Notes: generated by a model from the sequence alone, not told the origin. 64,000 nt of DNA from Channallabes apus (GCA_030522415.1 CM060109.1:30773892-30837891), one strand, 5' to 3'. Shown: positions 47,301-58,621, counted from the stretch's first letter. Numbers and translations: made by a program.

Positions 47301-48215
47301 AAATGTTGGTATGGTTTTATATATAATTATAAGCAAACCATCAAATTAAAGAAGCGCTTGGAGTCATCCGATTAATCGATTAATCGAAACAATAATCAGC
47401 CAACTAATCGATTATCAAAATAATCGTTAGTTGCAGCCCTAGAACTATCTAACACCTTATTAAAACTTGGAAGAAATTAATAAACTATCATCTTCAAGGA
47501 CGGAATGGGGTTGGAAACAAAAATTGGAGAACGTCCCACCAGTAGAACTCATGGTTATGTTTAATAGAGAAAAGTAAGAGCATTTCTACATGCACAATGT
47601 GAACTCTAGGGATTGGGACTAAACAGCTGTGTAGCCCTATGAAAACCATGTGTCAGTTAGGCTAATCATAAAAAAAGGTTTAAATTTTGCTAGAAATCAT
47701 AAAGAATGGACTGTGGAGTAGGGTTGGGTCGATAGACGTTGCCATCGTCCATTGCCGATGGCCAATAGACATCATGATGCTGAGCCGGCATCGCAATCCT
47801 CCGCCCCGCCCTCGCAGCTCGCGAAAAACACATACTTAATCACAATATATAGCCAAATGAAATGCAGCTTTCAATTTCCGCATCTTTACTTATTACTATT
47901 ATGAGGAAATAATAACCAGGAAGTTGTTAGCGATCACAATACAAATTATAGTGAACTTCAAACGAATTACACAAACTAGTTCGTTTACATTAATACAGTA
48001 AATGAGGCATACAAAAAACAGCAGAAAAAATCTAAATAATTGTTAAATAAACTACACCAAATATGGCTTTTTTTCATGGCTTTACCATAACGAACAGAGC
48101 TTGGAACAAAAAACAAGTTTAAATATGAAGGTTTCTGGACAGACATATTAACATGTTCACCTTTTCTGGCTTTAATAAGTGGAGTAACAACATTACACGC
48201 TGTGCTGAACACACG

Positions 48216-48467
48216 TTATGACGGAGCACTAGTAGCACATATGCACAAATATTCCGCAGGATGGTGAACACGCAAATGGTCATGTAAATTTGTCATCTGC
48301 GCATCTTTTGCGCGGACAGCTTTATCGCAAATCCTAATCACCACTTCTGACGTATCTCGTGGTTGTCCTCTTTCATTCGGTCTAAAGCCAAAGTATTGCC
48401 AGATAGGTGAATTTGCACCTTTTTTACCAACCAAGTTTGTCAACGCCATTATAACGACACAGATCAC
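48216..48467 (-). pseudogene. BED zinc-finger remnant of hAT A transposase
   Basis: The 83-codon frame starts with a Met-Ala-Leu run and then reads GANSPIWQYFGFRPNERG, EVVIRICDKAVRAKD and TNLHDHLRVHHPAEY. This is the BED finger that opens many hAT transposases. The aromatic W/F pair and the terminal His-x4-His (HLRVHH) are present. Of the expected Cys-x2-Cys, the first Cys appears replaced (VIRIC), so zinc binding is doubtful. The frame stops soon after the finger (CATSAPS); no catalytic domain follows. Confidence 0.8.
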
Positions 48468-48816
48468 TTTGCCTGTTCATGCCAGGTGGAAACGGTAGGC
48501 TACAATTAATTAATTCGTTATAATTTTTTATTTAACAACAACCTCCGCCTACCAGGGTTTGACATTGGCACCCGGCCACCCGCCAAATGCGGGTAAAATT
48601 CGGCTGTGGCGGGTAATAACTTTAGTCTCACTAGCCACTTTGGCGGGTAGTTTATTCTTTGGTATGACAATATATTTTTCTTGTAGTTTTCTCTAAAGGT
48701 ATCCGATATGATAAACGCATTGCAAAGTAATTTTACGTGCATAAAACGCGCATGAATGTAATGAGGACATTTAATACCTCTCTCTCTACACATGTTCACA
48801 CATTCATTCCGCGCGT

Positions 48817-48817
<1 letters not shown>

Positions 48818-48860
<43 letters not shown>
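48818..48860. repeat. (CA)n microsatellite in hAT B
   Basis: About 21 uninterrupted CA units. Long frames on both strands here are artefacts. Confidence 0.95.
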
Positions 48861-48862
<2 letters not shown>

Positions 48863-49096
48863 TTACTTCCTGTTTGGTGTGTGTGTGTATCTTTCCTTAA
48901 ACATGCTATTATACAAAATAAATTAATAAATAAAATAAATGGAAGGTAAAAAATATCAGCATTTAAAAGGAGAAACTGGTACACAAATTTAAATCACTTC
49001 TGAAGACAGGTAAATGTAAAATGTCCGTCATTTCAAAGCTATTCAACAGGATGCTTTTCAACAGGATGAGAATGTTTGCCCCTTTCGCATAGGTTA

Positions 49097-50632
49097 TTTA
49101 CTGACATGGGCGTAAATTTCATTTAACAGTAGGGGGGGACAATAAATATAAAATTTCTCATGAGCAATTTTTTAAGGGGACATAAATAATACAGTCAAAT
49201 TGTACTTATAATTGTCTTATACTTATAAAGTCAATTGTACACTATGGCCCACAGTGAAAAACTTTGCTTCCATCATTATTACTGTAGCATGAGACTGCGC
49301 CATTATGGTTATTTTCAATGTTTTTCTCAGGTTCAATGACAAAGCTGATTTTTCTTCAAAACTATTTATTGCATTGTTTATGTTGTTTACAGTCAAGCCA
49401 TCAACATACAATAAAATTTAAACATGACTGTTATTGTGAAAAAGATATATAAAATAATTAATGTTTTGTAACAAAATCAATTATTAAATAATCAATTTAC
49501 AGTAACTGCTCTATATAAAAAAATTAATAATAATAATACTAATCCGTCATTATCCCTTCAATAAAAGCACCACACTTACCTGACACTGTACATCTGATTG
49601 ACCCTGGTCTACCTGTCCCTTAATAATTTCTGACTCCTTTGTCTGTGATTGATATTGTGACATTAGTATTTTCATAAGCACTCATTCTTAAAGCCTAATT
49701 GCCTTAATATGTGAACTTGTTGTACTTACTTGGCGTTTACGAGCACTGAAAAATTATCTTATGTCCATTTTTCTTTTCTCTGTCATTTTATCTATGACAC
49801 TGCAAGGCAAGGCAAGTTTATTTATACTGTGGGACATTTCACACACAATGGTAATTCAAATTGCTTTACAGTACATAAAGAAAGGGAAACTATCATAAAA
49901 AATAATAACAATAAAACAAGGAATTTAAAAAAAAGGTTTAAATTTGTATTTAAAAATAATTAAGACACTTAGAACAGAATGGATATTAATTATACAAAAA
50001 AATACAGTGGTGTCAGTTCGGACATAGCACAGTGCTCATTTATTAAATGCACAGCTAAATAATATGTTAGTTGTGGCCGTTAATGTTAAGATAACATTAC
50101 GCCAAGTCGACACAAATAAAACACTGCATGGGAAACGGCGTTTGTCGTGTTAGTTGCAGTGCACTATGCAACAAGCTATTGTAAACAAGCCAATGTTAAC
50201 TAGATAAGTAATAATTTAATCGCTAATATAGCAGATTCATGGAAAATTACATCGGTAATGAGGATTTTTGCCGCAACTAATTAATGAATAAGTCTGCATC
50301 AACTACATTAAAGAGAATCGCTTTATTTAAAGTGAATAAAATACCCTACTTACTGGAGTTCAACATTAATTGAGCCGAAGCCGCAAACCTGACTTGAACT
50401 GGGAAAGCAGGCAGTGGGCCAAACCACTGTGAGGAAGGGGGGGGAACTCAACTCTTTCTAAATGCAGTTTTTGTGGGGGGGGGGTTTTCTACTTACACAA
50501 TTATCTTAGGTATACATACATATATTTTTCACAATAGAGAGTGCATTTTTTTTTGGGGGGGGGGGACAACTCTCGGATTTGGGGGGACATGTCTCCACTG
50601 TCCCCCCCAGGATTTACGCCCATGTTTACTGA
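49097..50632. mobile_element. hAT derivative C nested in B, perfect TSD
   Basis: Spans 49105-50624 (1520 bp). Duplication TTTACTGA at 49097-49104 and 50625-50632. Termini CATGGGCGTAAATTTCAT and, inverted, CATGGGCGTAAATCCTGG. G-rich tracts lie just inside (GGGGGGGAC near the left, several G runs at 50440-50590). No transposase domain is found in the interior; 49100-50400 is AT-rich and noncoding as far as can be seen. Innermost and therefore youngest of this branch. Confidence 0.94.
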
Positions 50633-52066
50633 TTATATATATAAAAAAGTAATCACTATTAAAATCTATTTAGATTTCATGCTGAATGAAAATTCATCAA
50701 TTAATAGAAAATTCATCAATTGATTGAATTACCTCACACTATAAAGAGTCAACACAACAAGATAGATCAGAGTCCATTGTCCTAACTCAGAATTCTGCTA
50801 TAATAATACATAATGAATAATAATACCTGATAATAGTTCACATACTGTAATAACACACTAAAATGATAAATGTTCTGAGTTGCTGTATTTGTAATATCAG
50901 AATCAGTTCAGTTGTACTGAATCTGTTATTTTTCAAGTTCATGTGGTAAGAGGCTTGAATTTAAGTTCAATAAACAGAATATACTGTTCATGTTTGCATG
51001 TTTTTATATCTTAACAATACTGAATACTTGACTACTACTATAGTGATACAGTGTATGCTGTCATTTACAAATAAATCTAGATCTAACAAACATTAACATA
51101 TCATGGTGAAGAAAAAAACTGCGATTTTCTGGTAACATAATTGTGGCTAGTAAAAAGGCTGAATAGCTAGTGACTCCGGAAATCCACTAGCCACATTGGC
51201 CAGTGAGCAAAAAAGTTAATGTCAAACCCTGCCGCCTACCCCTGTCCCCCCCACGTACGATGACGATGTCATCGTCCATCGCGATGTTTCACATTAGACA
51301 TTGTACGATGCCAAATTGGTCACCATCGCCCAACCCTACTGTGGAGCATTGAAAAAAGGCCATGTGGTTCAGATTTACCCTGTTTCAAGGTACATCAAGG
51401 TAAGAATAGAGGCGATGAAAGGATACACCCACTATGCGTAGTCCCTACTGTACCAGCCTGTGAGGGCAGTGTTATTATCTTGGGGTTGTCTAGGTTCAGG
51501 AACATAATGTGGCCAAAAAATGAGGTCAACTGACTACATGAATATACTGAATGTCCAATTCCAATGAATGTTCCAATTATTTACATAAGTGGATTTTTTT
51601 TCTTCCCTGATGATACAGGCATATTCCAGAATGCCAATGCTGGGATTCATTAAGCTTAAATTGTGAAAGAGTGGTTTAGGGAGCATGAGGCAGCGTCCAG
51701 ATTTTAACCCCTCCGAGAATCTTTGGAATGTGTAGGGTTGTGTACCGAACACCGGTGCCAAGACGGCACCGGTACCTATAGAACCGGTATGTACCGAACC
51801 GAAACAGAACGCGAATTTCGGTGCATCATTTCGGTGCCACTTAAATGCCTGAACTGTCGATTGAAATATTTGTTCTCTAGATTCATATATTTTTGTAGAT
51901 TAATAGTTTATTAGATTAAATTAAAGAAATTAAAAGCACAAATCATCCGGAAATGGGAGACCATCCGAGATGCGCGTGAATGCAGCAACTAACGTTACAC
52001 TCGCACTGACGTCAGCAGGCGGTCTACCGATAGCTTAGCATGCTAAATTAAACAACTTTCGTTAAA

Positions 52067-52330
52067 ATGCCTAAAACTAAACGGTCGAAAGTGTGGCTGT
52101 ATTTCACAAGAAAGGATTCCGGCACCGTGACGTGCAGCAAATGTTTCACAGCAGTTGCGTGTAAAGGTGGAAACACGTCAAATCTAATGAAACATTCGAG
52201 GGCAGACGGAATAAAGTTAAAAGCAGAGGGAGGCACCGTGTTTTCTTGCGGACAACAGCTGGCACTATCAGTGTGGACGACCCGAACACCAGTCATACCA
52301 ACTGTGGCAAAAAGGAGTCACCGATTATGA
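52067..52330 (+). pseudogene. BED zinc-finger remnant of hAT E transposase
   Basis: ATG 52067, reading KRSKVWLYFTRKDSGTVTC, then SKCFTAVACKGGNTSNLMKH, then SRADGIKLKAE. The aromatic start, Cys-x2-Cys (CSKC) and first His of a BED finger are in place. The distal His of the usual HLRxxH pattern is missing (HSRADG), so the finger is probably dead. The frame continues about 40 codons beyond and stops. No catalytic core is present. Confidence 0.8.
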
Positions 52331-52941
52331 TGACAGCAGACTTTCCGCAGGTTAGTAGTAGGATAATGTAATGTTAATAGCAAAATGCAAATCTTGCATT
52401 CATGCTAACAAATAGTCAAACGATTTGTAAAATACTAATGTAACATGGATTCTGTTAATAATTATGGCTTTCCAGCTAGTACTAGTAGTCAACAGTGTAC
52501 AACTACAACAGTGACCCCATTTACAGGGATTAAAGTGAAAAAAAATCTTCTGACTGAACTTTTTTCAGGCCAAGCCATATTACTTTAACAAACAATTTAT
52601 TTAAATAGTCGAGACCAATATCGTTAGGGGAGATTAAACCGCTTTAATATTCGCAGTTTGCATATTTTAAAAGCTATTTGTAATATTTGAAAGAAAATAT
52701 ACCTTGACAAATAATCAACCATATACCACAGTGTAAACGTAGCCAAAGAAAACATCTTCGTTTTCAGCTTAGATGACAATTCGGATTTCCAGTAAGCGGC
52801 TACGTTTACACTGCCAGGTAAATGTGACCCAATTCCGATTTTTTGCTCATATGTGACACATATCGGATATGTTCTATGTCCGTGTAAACAGGGAAAAAAC
52901 GCATGCATTCCGATATTTAGAGATCGGTTTCAGGCCTCCTT

Positions 52942-53802
52942 GGCTACGTTTACACTGCCAGGTCTCGATGCTTAATTCGGATTTGCTGCCTATATCTGAT
53001 ATTTTTGACCGTCTGTTTACACGTTATTTCCACTATGACTCATATCCGATTCACGTGTTTACACTCGCCATACCATCTGAAACATCGCGCATACTTAAAG
53101 GGAGGTTCTTCTTACGCTGCACAACAGCCAAGAAAGATGAAGGTGAAATATACTTAACGCTATCTCTGCTATATGTATATGCAAAGTTTTAAATGGTTTT
53201 AAAACGGAGGAGAAAAAAAACGGCATAATTGCAGCCTGCACATATGCTTTATTCATCAAATACTGATTTAATGTTATTTAGCCCAAATAAGCATTAACAC
53301 GGGGGGGGTGGTGTTCTTTTCCTTTTCCATGTCACCTGCGATGTTGTAATTCCACACGCGCTTCCACCGGAGAATAACGTATATAATAATATAGTAATAT
53401 AATAATGTTATTCTCCGGTGGAAGCACGTGTTGAATTACAACATCGCCCCCCCCCCCCCCACATTAAATCAGTATTTGATTAATAAAGCATATGCGCAGG
53501 CTGCAATTATGCCGTTTTTTTCCCTCCTCCGGTTTAAAACCATGGTGACGGTTCGTGAAGTTTGCATACTGTATATAGCAGAGATAGCGTTAAGCATATT
53601 TCACCTTCATCTTTCTTGGCTGTTGTGTAGCGCAAGAACCTCCCTTTAAGTATGCGCGATGTTTCAGATGGTATGGCGAGTGTAAACACGTGAATCTGAT
53701 ATGAGTCATAGTGGAAATAACGTGTAAACAGACGGTCAAAAATATCAGATATAGGCAGCAAATCCGAATTAAGCATCGAGACCTGGCAGTGTAAACGTAG
53801 CC
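52942..53802. repeat. 861-bp near-perfect palindrome (foldback element)
   Basis: The left arm starts GGCTACGTTTACACTGCCAG, and the right arm ends with its exact complement. Arms remain co-linear, with only scattered differences, to the centre near 53390. A second, tighter stem (GAATAACGT ... ACCGGAGAATAA) surrounds an AT-only loop. Mirror-image frames at 52869-53192 and 53590-53946 come from the symmetry. No target duplication was recognised, so the transposon class is unknown. TIR-like pieces of the same terminus at 52729-52744 and 52798-52818 indicate other copies. Confidence 0.93.
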
Positions 53803-53921
53803 TATAGACAATCTTGAAAGTGCACTCTTGTCTTTGACAACCGATTGCATTAAATTAACTAGTGGTTGTGAGACTGTGAGCGACAGGTCATGCTCCGCTA
53901 TGAAAGAACATAGGCGCACTT

Positions 53922-54219
53922 TTACATCGCGCACACGGTCGGCCACAGATGTGTGAATCTCCGTTGTGGTTCTTGTCGCAGCAGACAGGGAGCATGTGTA
54001 CTGTTAGAGCACGAACCGCAGCATTGTGACGAGCTGCTGACTGATGGCGAACTCACACTTTGTTTTGCCATTATTGCCATATTGAAGTCTCCTGTGGCAT
54101 ACTGTGCAGAGACACCTACCTGGATGTTTGATTTTTTTAGTCCACGAACTAAAAGGCTTGCCATTCTCCCCAATTTCGCTAAGCCAAGCCCATCTCCATT
54201 TATTTATTTTTTTACACAT
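53922..54219 (-). pseudogene. hAT D transposase N-terminal remnant
   Basis: Two overlapping minus-strand frames. One reads AWLSEIGENGKPFSSWTKK, then GRCLCTVCHRRLQYGNNGKT. This is a finger-like segment with a Cys-x2-Cys and aromatic residues, as in the N-terminus of some hAT-derived proteins; the second His pair is lost. The other is a Ser/Cys-rich frame without recognisable identity. Pseudogene in a non-autonomous element. Confidence 0.6.
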
Positions 54220-55054
54220 TTATCAACCTCCGAAACATCGGAGCCTTCCTGCATTAAGTGTGTCCATGCCATCTTAAATATAGTTATACCTCAGCCTGAC
54301 ATGTAGTTCTTCAAAACTAAACCAAAACCCGGAGTGGATTCATACCGGAGTGATAACAAAACGCTTAGAGTGGAGAGAGGAACGTGCATTCGCTCCACTG
54401 CAGGCTTTGATCACATCCTCCACTTTGTCTTTCCTTAATTTAACACCCATGTAAGCCTATATATATATATACACAGCATTAAAATTATGAAAAGTGAATT
54501 TTAAACATTAAGGACAGGCGGAACAGTGTGATTGACGGAAATCCGTCGTAACGACGGAGAACTTTAATCCCTGCATTTACCATTGCAAAGAAGGCTATGC
54601 ATGTCCTGTGCAGGGCAATAAGTCAGGAAAGGAGTCCTATTTTGACAGAAAAGGCAAATATGGTGAAATTTCTGCAAAAGAATTGCTAAAATTTTAAGCT
54701 TACATATTCATATATACTTTAAACTTTTAATATATTGTTCAATTTTAAGCATAACATTTTTTGTTCAATAAAAATAAATTCTTGAGTCATCCACTATAAT
54801 TTTGTGGCTTAAAAGTATCGATTTGGCACCGGTATCGAAAAAAACCCAAACGATACCCAACCCTAGGAATGTGCTGAAGTAAACTTTATGCAGCGGGCCG
54901 ACTCTCCCATCATCAATACAAGATCTTGAACAAAAATGAATGTGATTTTGGCTTATCGAATGCCATAGAAAATGCATGCCTTAATCAAAGCAAATGATGG
55001 CCTAACATAATACAATATTAAGAGTTTGTGATTTTTTTCTTTGGCTGAGCAGTG

Positions 55055-55141
55055 TACAGTATAATGTCAAAAGCATAAATTTAAACAAGTATATATCATT
55101 TAACTAAACATTCTCTTTATGATTTCGGAAAGGCCTGACAT

Positions 55142-55195
<54 letters not shown>

Positions 55196-56659
55196 CTTTA
55201 AAAGCATTAAGGGGAACCAATTTAAACCTTTTACCTGTTACATCCCTCAGTAGTGCTGTTAATTTAATTTAATTACATCATTAAAATGAAACCCAGCTTA
55301 GGTTTTCATGTTCTTACAGAATATCTGGCAGAATATAAGATATTATTCCATGGTGTATCCGAAACAGGCCTGCATGATTTCATTTAAAAAAAGAAAATAA
55401 TCATAATCATAATAATTTAAAAAATCACAGCGATTATTTTGTCATATAATGAGATTATGATTTAAACTGCATAATGTAACTATTAAATGATCACATTAAG
55501 TTGATGTTTGCTGCAAAAGGTGTTAACCAATGTAAAGGTGTTAAAAAATAAAAACAAATACTTAGATTACCGACAAATTCTATATTAATTACTGAATATA
55601 CATCTATTCCATGTAATAAATTTTAGCCTTTTTGATTAGATAGTTGTAGCACATATTTGAAAATGCAGAAATGGTAGCCCTGGTTACTCAGTTCTATGTG
55701 AAGAGAATTTTAATTGTTCTCATTATTTTTTGGAAAACTAATGAGAACTTAGCTTATAGTTGAATACATTAAATTTACAGGCCTTAATAACGGCATTGTT
55801 CTTATATATGCATCTAAGCAATTTTTTTAAATGAGCAAAAGGAACAAAACCACAGCAAAAGAGTGAAGATAACTACATTATTATGCTTAGATAATGTATC
55901 CAAAAAAAAGAAAGAAATATTTTATCCTTCCTACTGCCCATTTCTTGAACTAACACTAATTCACAGTCACTGCCCAATACCAGGCCTGCATGCCATATGA
56001 TGCCAACTCATAAATGTACCTTAACTGTGCCAAGTCATCCACATTCACATAGTAACATCTGATAACATGCTACCTGAGAGTACAGTCTCATTTTAGAAAA
56101 ATAACACATTCAAATGCATTTGCTCCAATATTGACTATTGACAATGGGGCAAAATAAGCATCGAAGGCATCTCAACAAATGTCAGCACATTGATTTTCAC
56201 CTGAGTGTGATAGTCGTGTCATATTGGAATGTGTTGTAGCATATAATAAACATATTTGATTACTCAGTGGATTCCTCCGTTAAAAATGTAGTTAGCAATT
56301 CTAATCCTATGCACTTTTTGTTACATTTAGCTAATATCTTCTGAAAGTTCACTAGCTATCCTTTCCCTGCATGGACTGAAAAAAATGCTGTGTTCATACC
56401 CTGGCTCTGTAAACATACAATGTGTTGTAGGCCATGCCACACAACTTTGTTAAAGCCAACCAGGAACAGGTACATGTTTGTGCTCATGCACAGGACAGGG
56501 GAAGAAAAAATTATGCTCTAATATAATGGCTTTATGTACTAATCAGATACAACTGTAGACAAGCAGTCACATGATGTTACCAGAAAGTCCATGGCAGAGT
56601 AGAGAGAGCAGATGAGGGGCTGACTTTATTTCTCATGTAATGATGTTTGAGTGTGAGTA
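55055..56659. other. Gene-free stretch
   Basis: Includes a (TA)n tract at about 55145-55191. Around 55366-55500, CAGGCCTGCATGATTTC with repeated AATCATAAT blocks resembles the end of a hAT 'GGGCTGCACGATT' element, but no partner terminus was found. No gene. Confidence 0.45.
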
Positions 56660-57170
56660 AAGTTCCATTCAAAGAGAACAACTGTTGTCCAAAATTGATG
56701 AATTTAACATGACAAATATTCTAAACTTTATGCAATGTAATGAAAGAGAGATGGCTAAGAAACAACCAAAAAAAGTCTCTTTTGAACAAAAATTGCAAAA
56801 GAGGGCATACTCTATACTGCCTGACCACAAAAAGTCACCATTTCAGAAGGGCCAAATTATCGGCTTGCATCATGCAAAAAAAAAAAAAAAAAAAAGAATT
56901 TACAGGGATCGGCTTTAGAACTGTCCAAAACCTTATTAAAACCTGGAAGGAAAGTCTTTGTGGATAAAAATGGGGTCAGAAAACAATAATTAATCTAGCT
57001 CAATTAAATGTTTGATGTTGCACCATAAACATTATGTTCCATCATAAAAAAACAATAGTGTAAACCACATCTATGTTTACTAGTGAAGGCAAAAGGATTC
57101 TCACAGGATTGGGATTAATCAGTTGTGTGGTCATAACAAAATCACTTGTTATAGAGGCTATTTGAGAAAG

Positions 57171-58132
57171 AACTGAACTAGGGGTGAGCGATATAACCAA
57201 AATCTTCTATCACGGTAGAAGCAATTTTCTACCTCGATAACGATATATATCACAATATAGCAATTTGTATCTGAAAATGCATAAATAAAAATTCAAACAC
57301 AAAGAAACTGTTTTACATAATGTAAACTGGGAACTGCTGAGGTTTGCCGCATTTTTTTTACTTTGGCCATATTCGATTGGATGTGTAACAGACCTAATTT
57401 GATTTTGTTATATTTTGCTAATGTTAGATGCACAGGCACTCGTGAGGTGCATACTGTATGTGTGTGTGAGGTTTTTATCCCATTGGGGCTTGCCGTAGAA
57501 GGGCAAAAGGCGCATGCGCACTTCCTGCTCTAGAGTGTCGCGTTCAGTTTGTTTTTGTGAATAAAGGAGAATAAAGAGTTGATAAGGATTTTGTGTGCTC
57601 TCTTTTTTATTGTTTTTACACCTGACTGAACCAAATATCTGCGCGGCCCAATGGACTATCTCAATAGCGCAGAAATTATCTGGTTTATTTGCGCAGCCCG
57701 GTGGATCGCGCAGCGCGAAACAACTTGAGCAGGACTGTTTAATATTGTTTCCGCCTTGCCATGCCTGGTTTGTACAGTACGGGCGCATCCCAGCGGGGTA
57801 AAATGTAATTTAATGGTCGTCGCGGTCTATTTCTATCAGCGTCGCGCACGTTTGTGATTCGAGCCACGCTGCTCAAGTTGGTCCGCGCTGCGCGATCCAC
57901 CGGATCTGGATATTTGTTCTGCCCACGCCGGCTCAATCAAATGCCACGGTTTCGTCTCACTTTAGATGTGTTTGGCTTCCCATAGAAGTGAATGTGTATT
58001 GCGTGGTTACGTAACGTGCAACGTCACGTGATCTCAACCGCGATTAAGACGATAGACCAAAATCTCTACCGGTTGAAAGATTTCAACCGGTTAACCGTGT
58101 ATACCAGTATATCGCCCACACCTAAACTGGAC
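57171..58132. mobile_element. hAT MITE in the Tc1 relic, near-perfect TSD
   Basis: Spans 57179-58124 (946 bp). Flanks AACTGAAC (57171-57178) and AACTGGAC (58125-58132), one mismatch. Termini TAGGGGTGAGCGATATAACC and, inverted, TAGGTGTGGGCGATATACTG. The interior has an inverted pair about 35-40 bp long: GGTGGATCGCGCAGCGCG (about 57701) and CGCGCTGCGCGATCCACC (about 57884), GC-rich and hairpin-forming. No transposase recognised. Confidence 0.92.
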
Positions 58133-58621
58133 TTTCAAACAATGGAAAACGATTATGTGATTTGATGAGTGATGCACCCATAATGCATAGTGGCCCCTGT
58201 TCACGCCTCTGTTGGTCAGGTCTAGGCTCAGCAGCATTATATGGCAATAAAATGAAGTCAGCTGATAACCTAATTACAGAGGTAGAAAGTAACGAATTAC
58301 ATTTACTCGCGTTACTGTAATTGAGTAGCTTTTTTGTGTATTTCTACTTTTTAAAGTAGTTTATAAAAGCTGTAATTTTACTTTTACTTAAGTACGTTTT
58401 GTTTGAAGTATTGTAATTCGCTACATTTTAAATCATATTCGCTACTGAGTAAAAAATAAATGAATGAAAATGATAAAATAATAAAAATATTATGCTTTGT
58501 ATAAATGCTCCGTTGCGCCGTGTGTGTGTATCATGTCCTGGTCGCGCACCGTTCCAGACTCCACTCCAGGTTTTCTGACATCGGCATCTTCCTGACCTTC
58601 CACACGGTCGCTTCCGCCCTG

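Larger units (their letters stand above)
45994..47449 (+). mobile_element. hAT derivative 'GGGCTGCAAC' type, perfect TSD
   Basis: The element occupies 46002-47441 (1440 bp), duplication GAACTATC at 45994-46001 and 47442-47449. The left terminus is TAGGGCTGCAACAACTAATC; the right, inverted, is TAGGGCTGCAACTAACGATT. Subterminal regions are full of ATCGAT/TAATCGAT motifs. It holds the start of a BED-type transposase on the plus strand at about 46160-46230. It has internal (AT)n tracts flanked by direct and inverted copies of CTTGCCATCTGCAATTATTG. The catalytic region is missing. Confidence 0.95.
48545..51239. mobile_element. hAT derivative B nested in A, perfect TSD
   Basis: Spans 48553-51231 (2679 bp including element C). 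Duplication CCGCCTAC at 48545-48552 and 51232-51239. Termini CAGGGTTTGACATTGGCACC and, inverted, CAGGGTTTGACATTAACTTT. Its own subterminal sequence has CCACTTTGGCGGGTAG, and CACTAGCCACATTGGCCAGT on the other side. A (CA)n tract lies at 48818-48860. No transposase domain is recognised. Confidence 0.95.
47711..51346 (-). mobile_element. hAT derivative A (outer doll), perfect TSD
   Basis: Spans 47719-51338 (3620 bp including nested insertions, about 930 bp of its own). Duplication CTGTGGAG at 47711-47718 and 51339-51346. Termini TAGGGTTGGGTCGATAGACG and, inverted, TAGGGTTGGGCGATGGTGAC. ATCGTC/GATGACG repeats are subterminal. A BED-finger remnant lies on the minus strand, so the element's 5' end is at the right. 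It is interrupted by element B at 48553-51231. Confidence 0.95.
52517..54580 (-). mobile_element. hAT derivative D nested in E
   Basis: Spans about 52525-54572. Termini AGGGATTAAAGTGAAAAAAA and, inverted, AGGGATTAAAGTTCTCCGTC. Flanks CCATTTAC (52517-52524) and GCATTTAC (54573-54580) are an 8-bp duplication with one mismatch. Minus-strand frames at 54219-53922 carry a transposase N-terminal remnant. The foldback element at 52942-53802 lies inside, and separate fragments of the same foldback terminus occur at 52729-52744 and 52798-52818. Confidence 0.88.
51725..54873 (+). mobile_element. hAT derivative E (second tower), perfect TSD
   Basis: Spans 51733-54865 (3133 bp including nested elements). 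Duplication GGAATGTG at 51725-51732 and 54866-54873. Termini TAGGGTTGTGTACCGAACAC and, inverted, TAGGGTTGGGTATCGTTTGG. ACCGGT-containing subterminal repeats (GGCACCGGTACC, ACCGGTATCG) are conspicuous. A BED-finger remnant is on the plus strand at 52067-52330. It is interrupted by element D. Confidence 0.95.
45806..55054 (+). mobile_element. Tc1-like relic expanded by nested hAT insertions
   Basis: The left end CATTGCCTGGCCACAAAAG (45806) and the right end, inverted, CACTGCTCAGCCAAAGAAA (55054, followed by TA) bracket about 1.0 kb of relic Tc1 sequence spread over 9.2 kb. Host segments are 45806-46001, 47450-47718, 51347-51732 and 54874-55054. They join cleanly when the three hAT elements and one copy of each 8-bp duplication are removed. 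Host text includes AAAACTTGGAAGAAATTAAT, GGCAGTGTTATTATCTTGGG (GSVIILG) and CCATCATCAATACAAGATCT near the end. Transposase is destroyed. Confidence 0.85.

Noticed and set aside
47145..47349. Tyr/Ile repeat peptides on both strands
   Set aside because: Translation of an (AT)n microsatellite.
48737..48984. His/Thr or Cys/Val repeat frames
   Set aside because: Artefacts of the (CA)n tract inside hAT B.
52869..53946. Mirror-image open frames of 107 and 118 codons
   Set aside because: They arise from the symmetry of the foldback palindrome and have no protein resemblance.
57408..57788. 126-codon minus-strand frame
   Set aside because: Inside a hAT MITE across its GC-rich inverted pair; no recognised domain and no other evidence.
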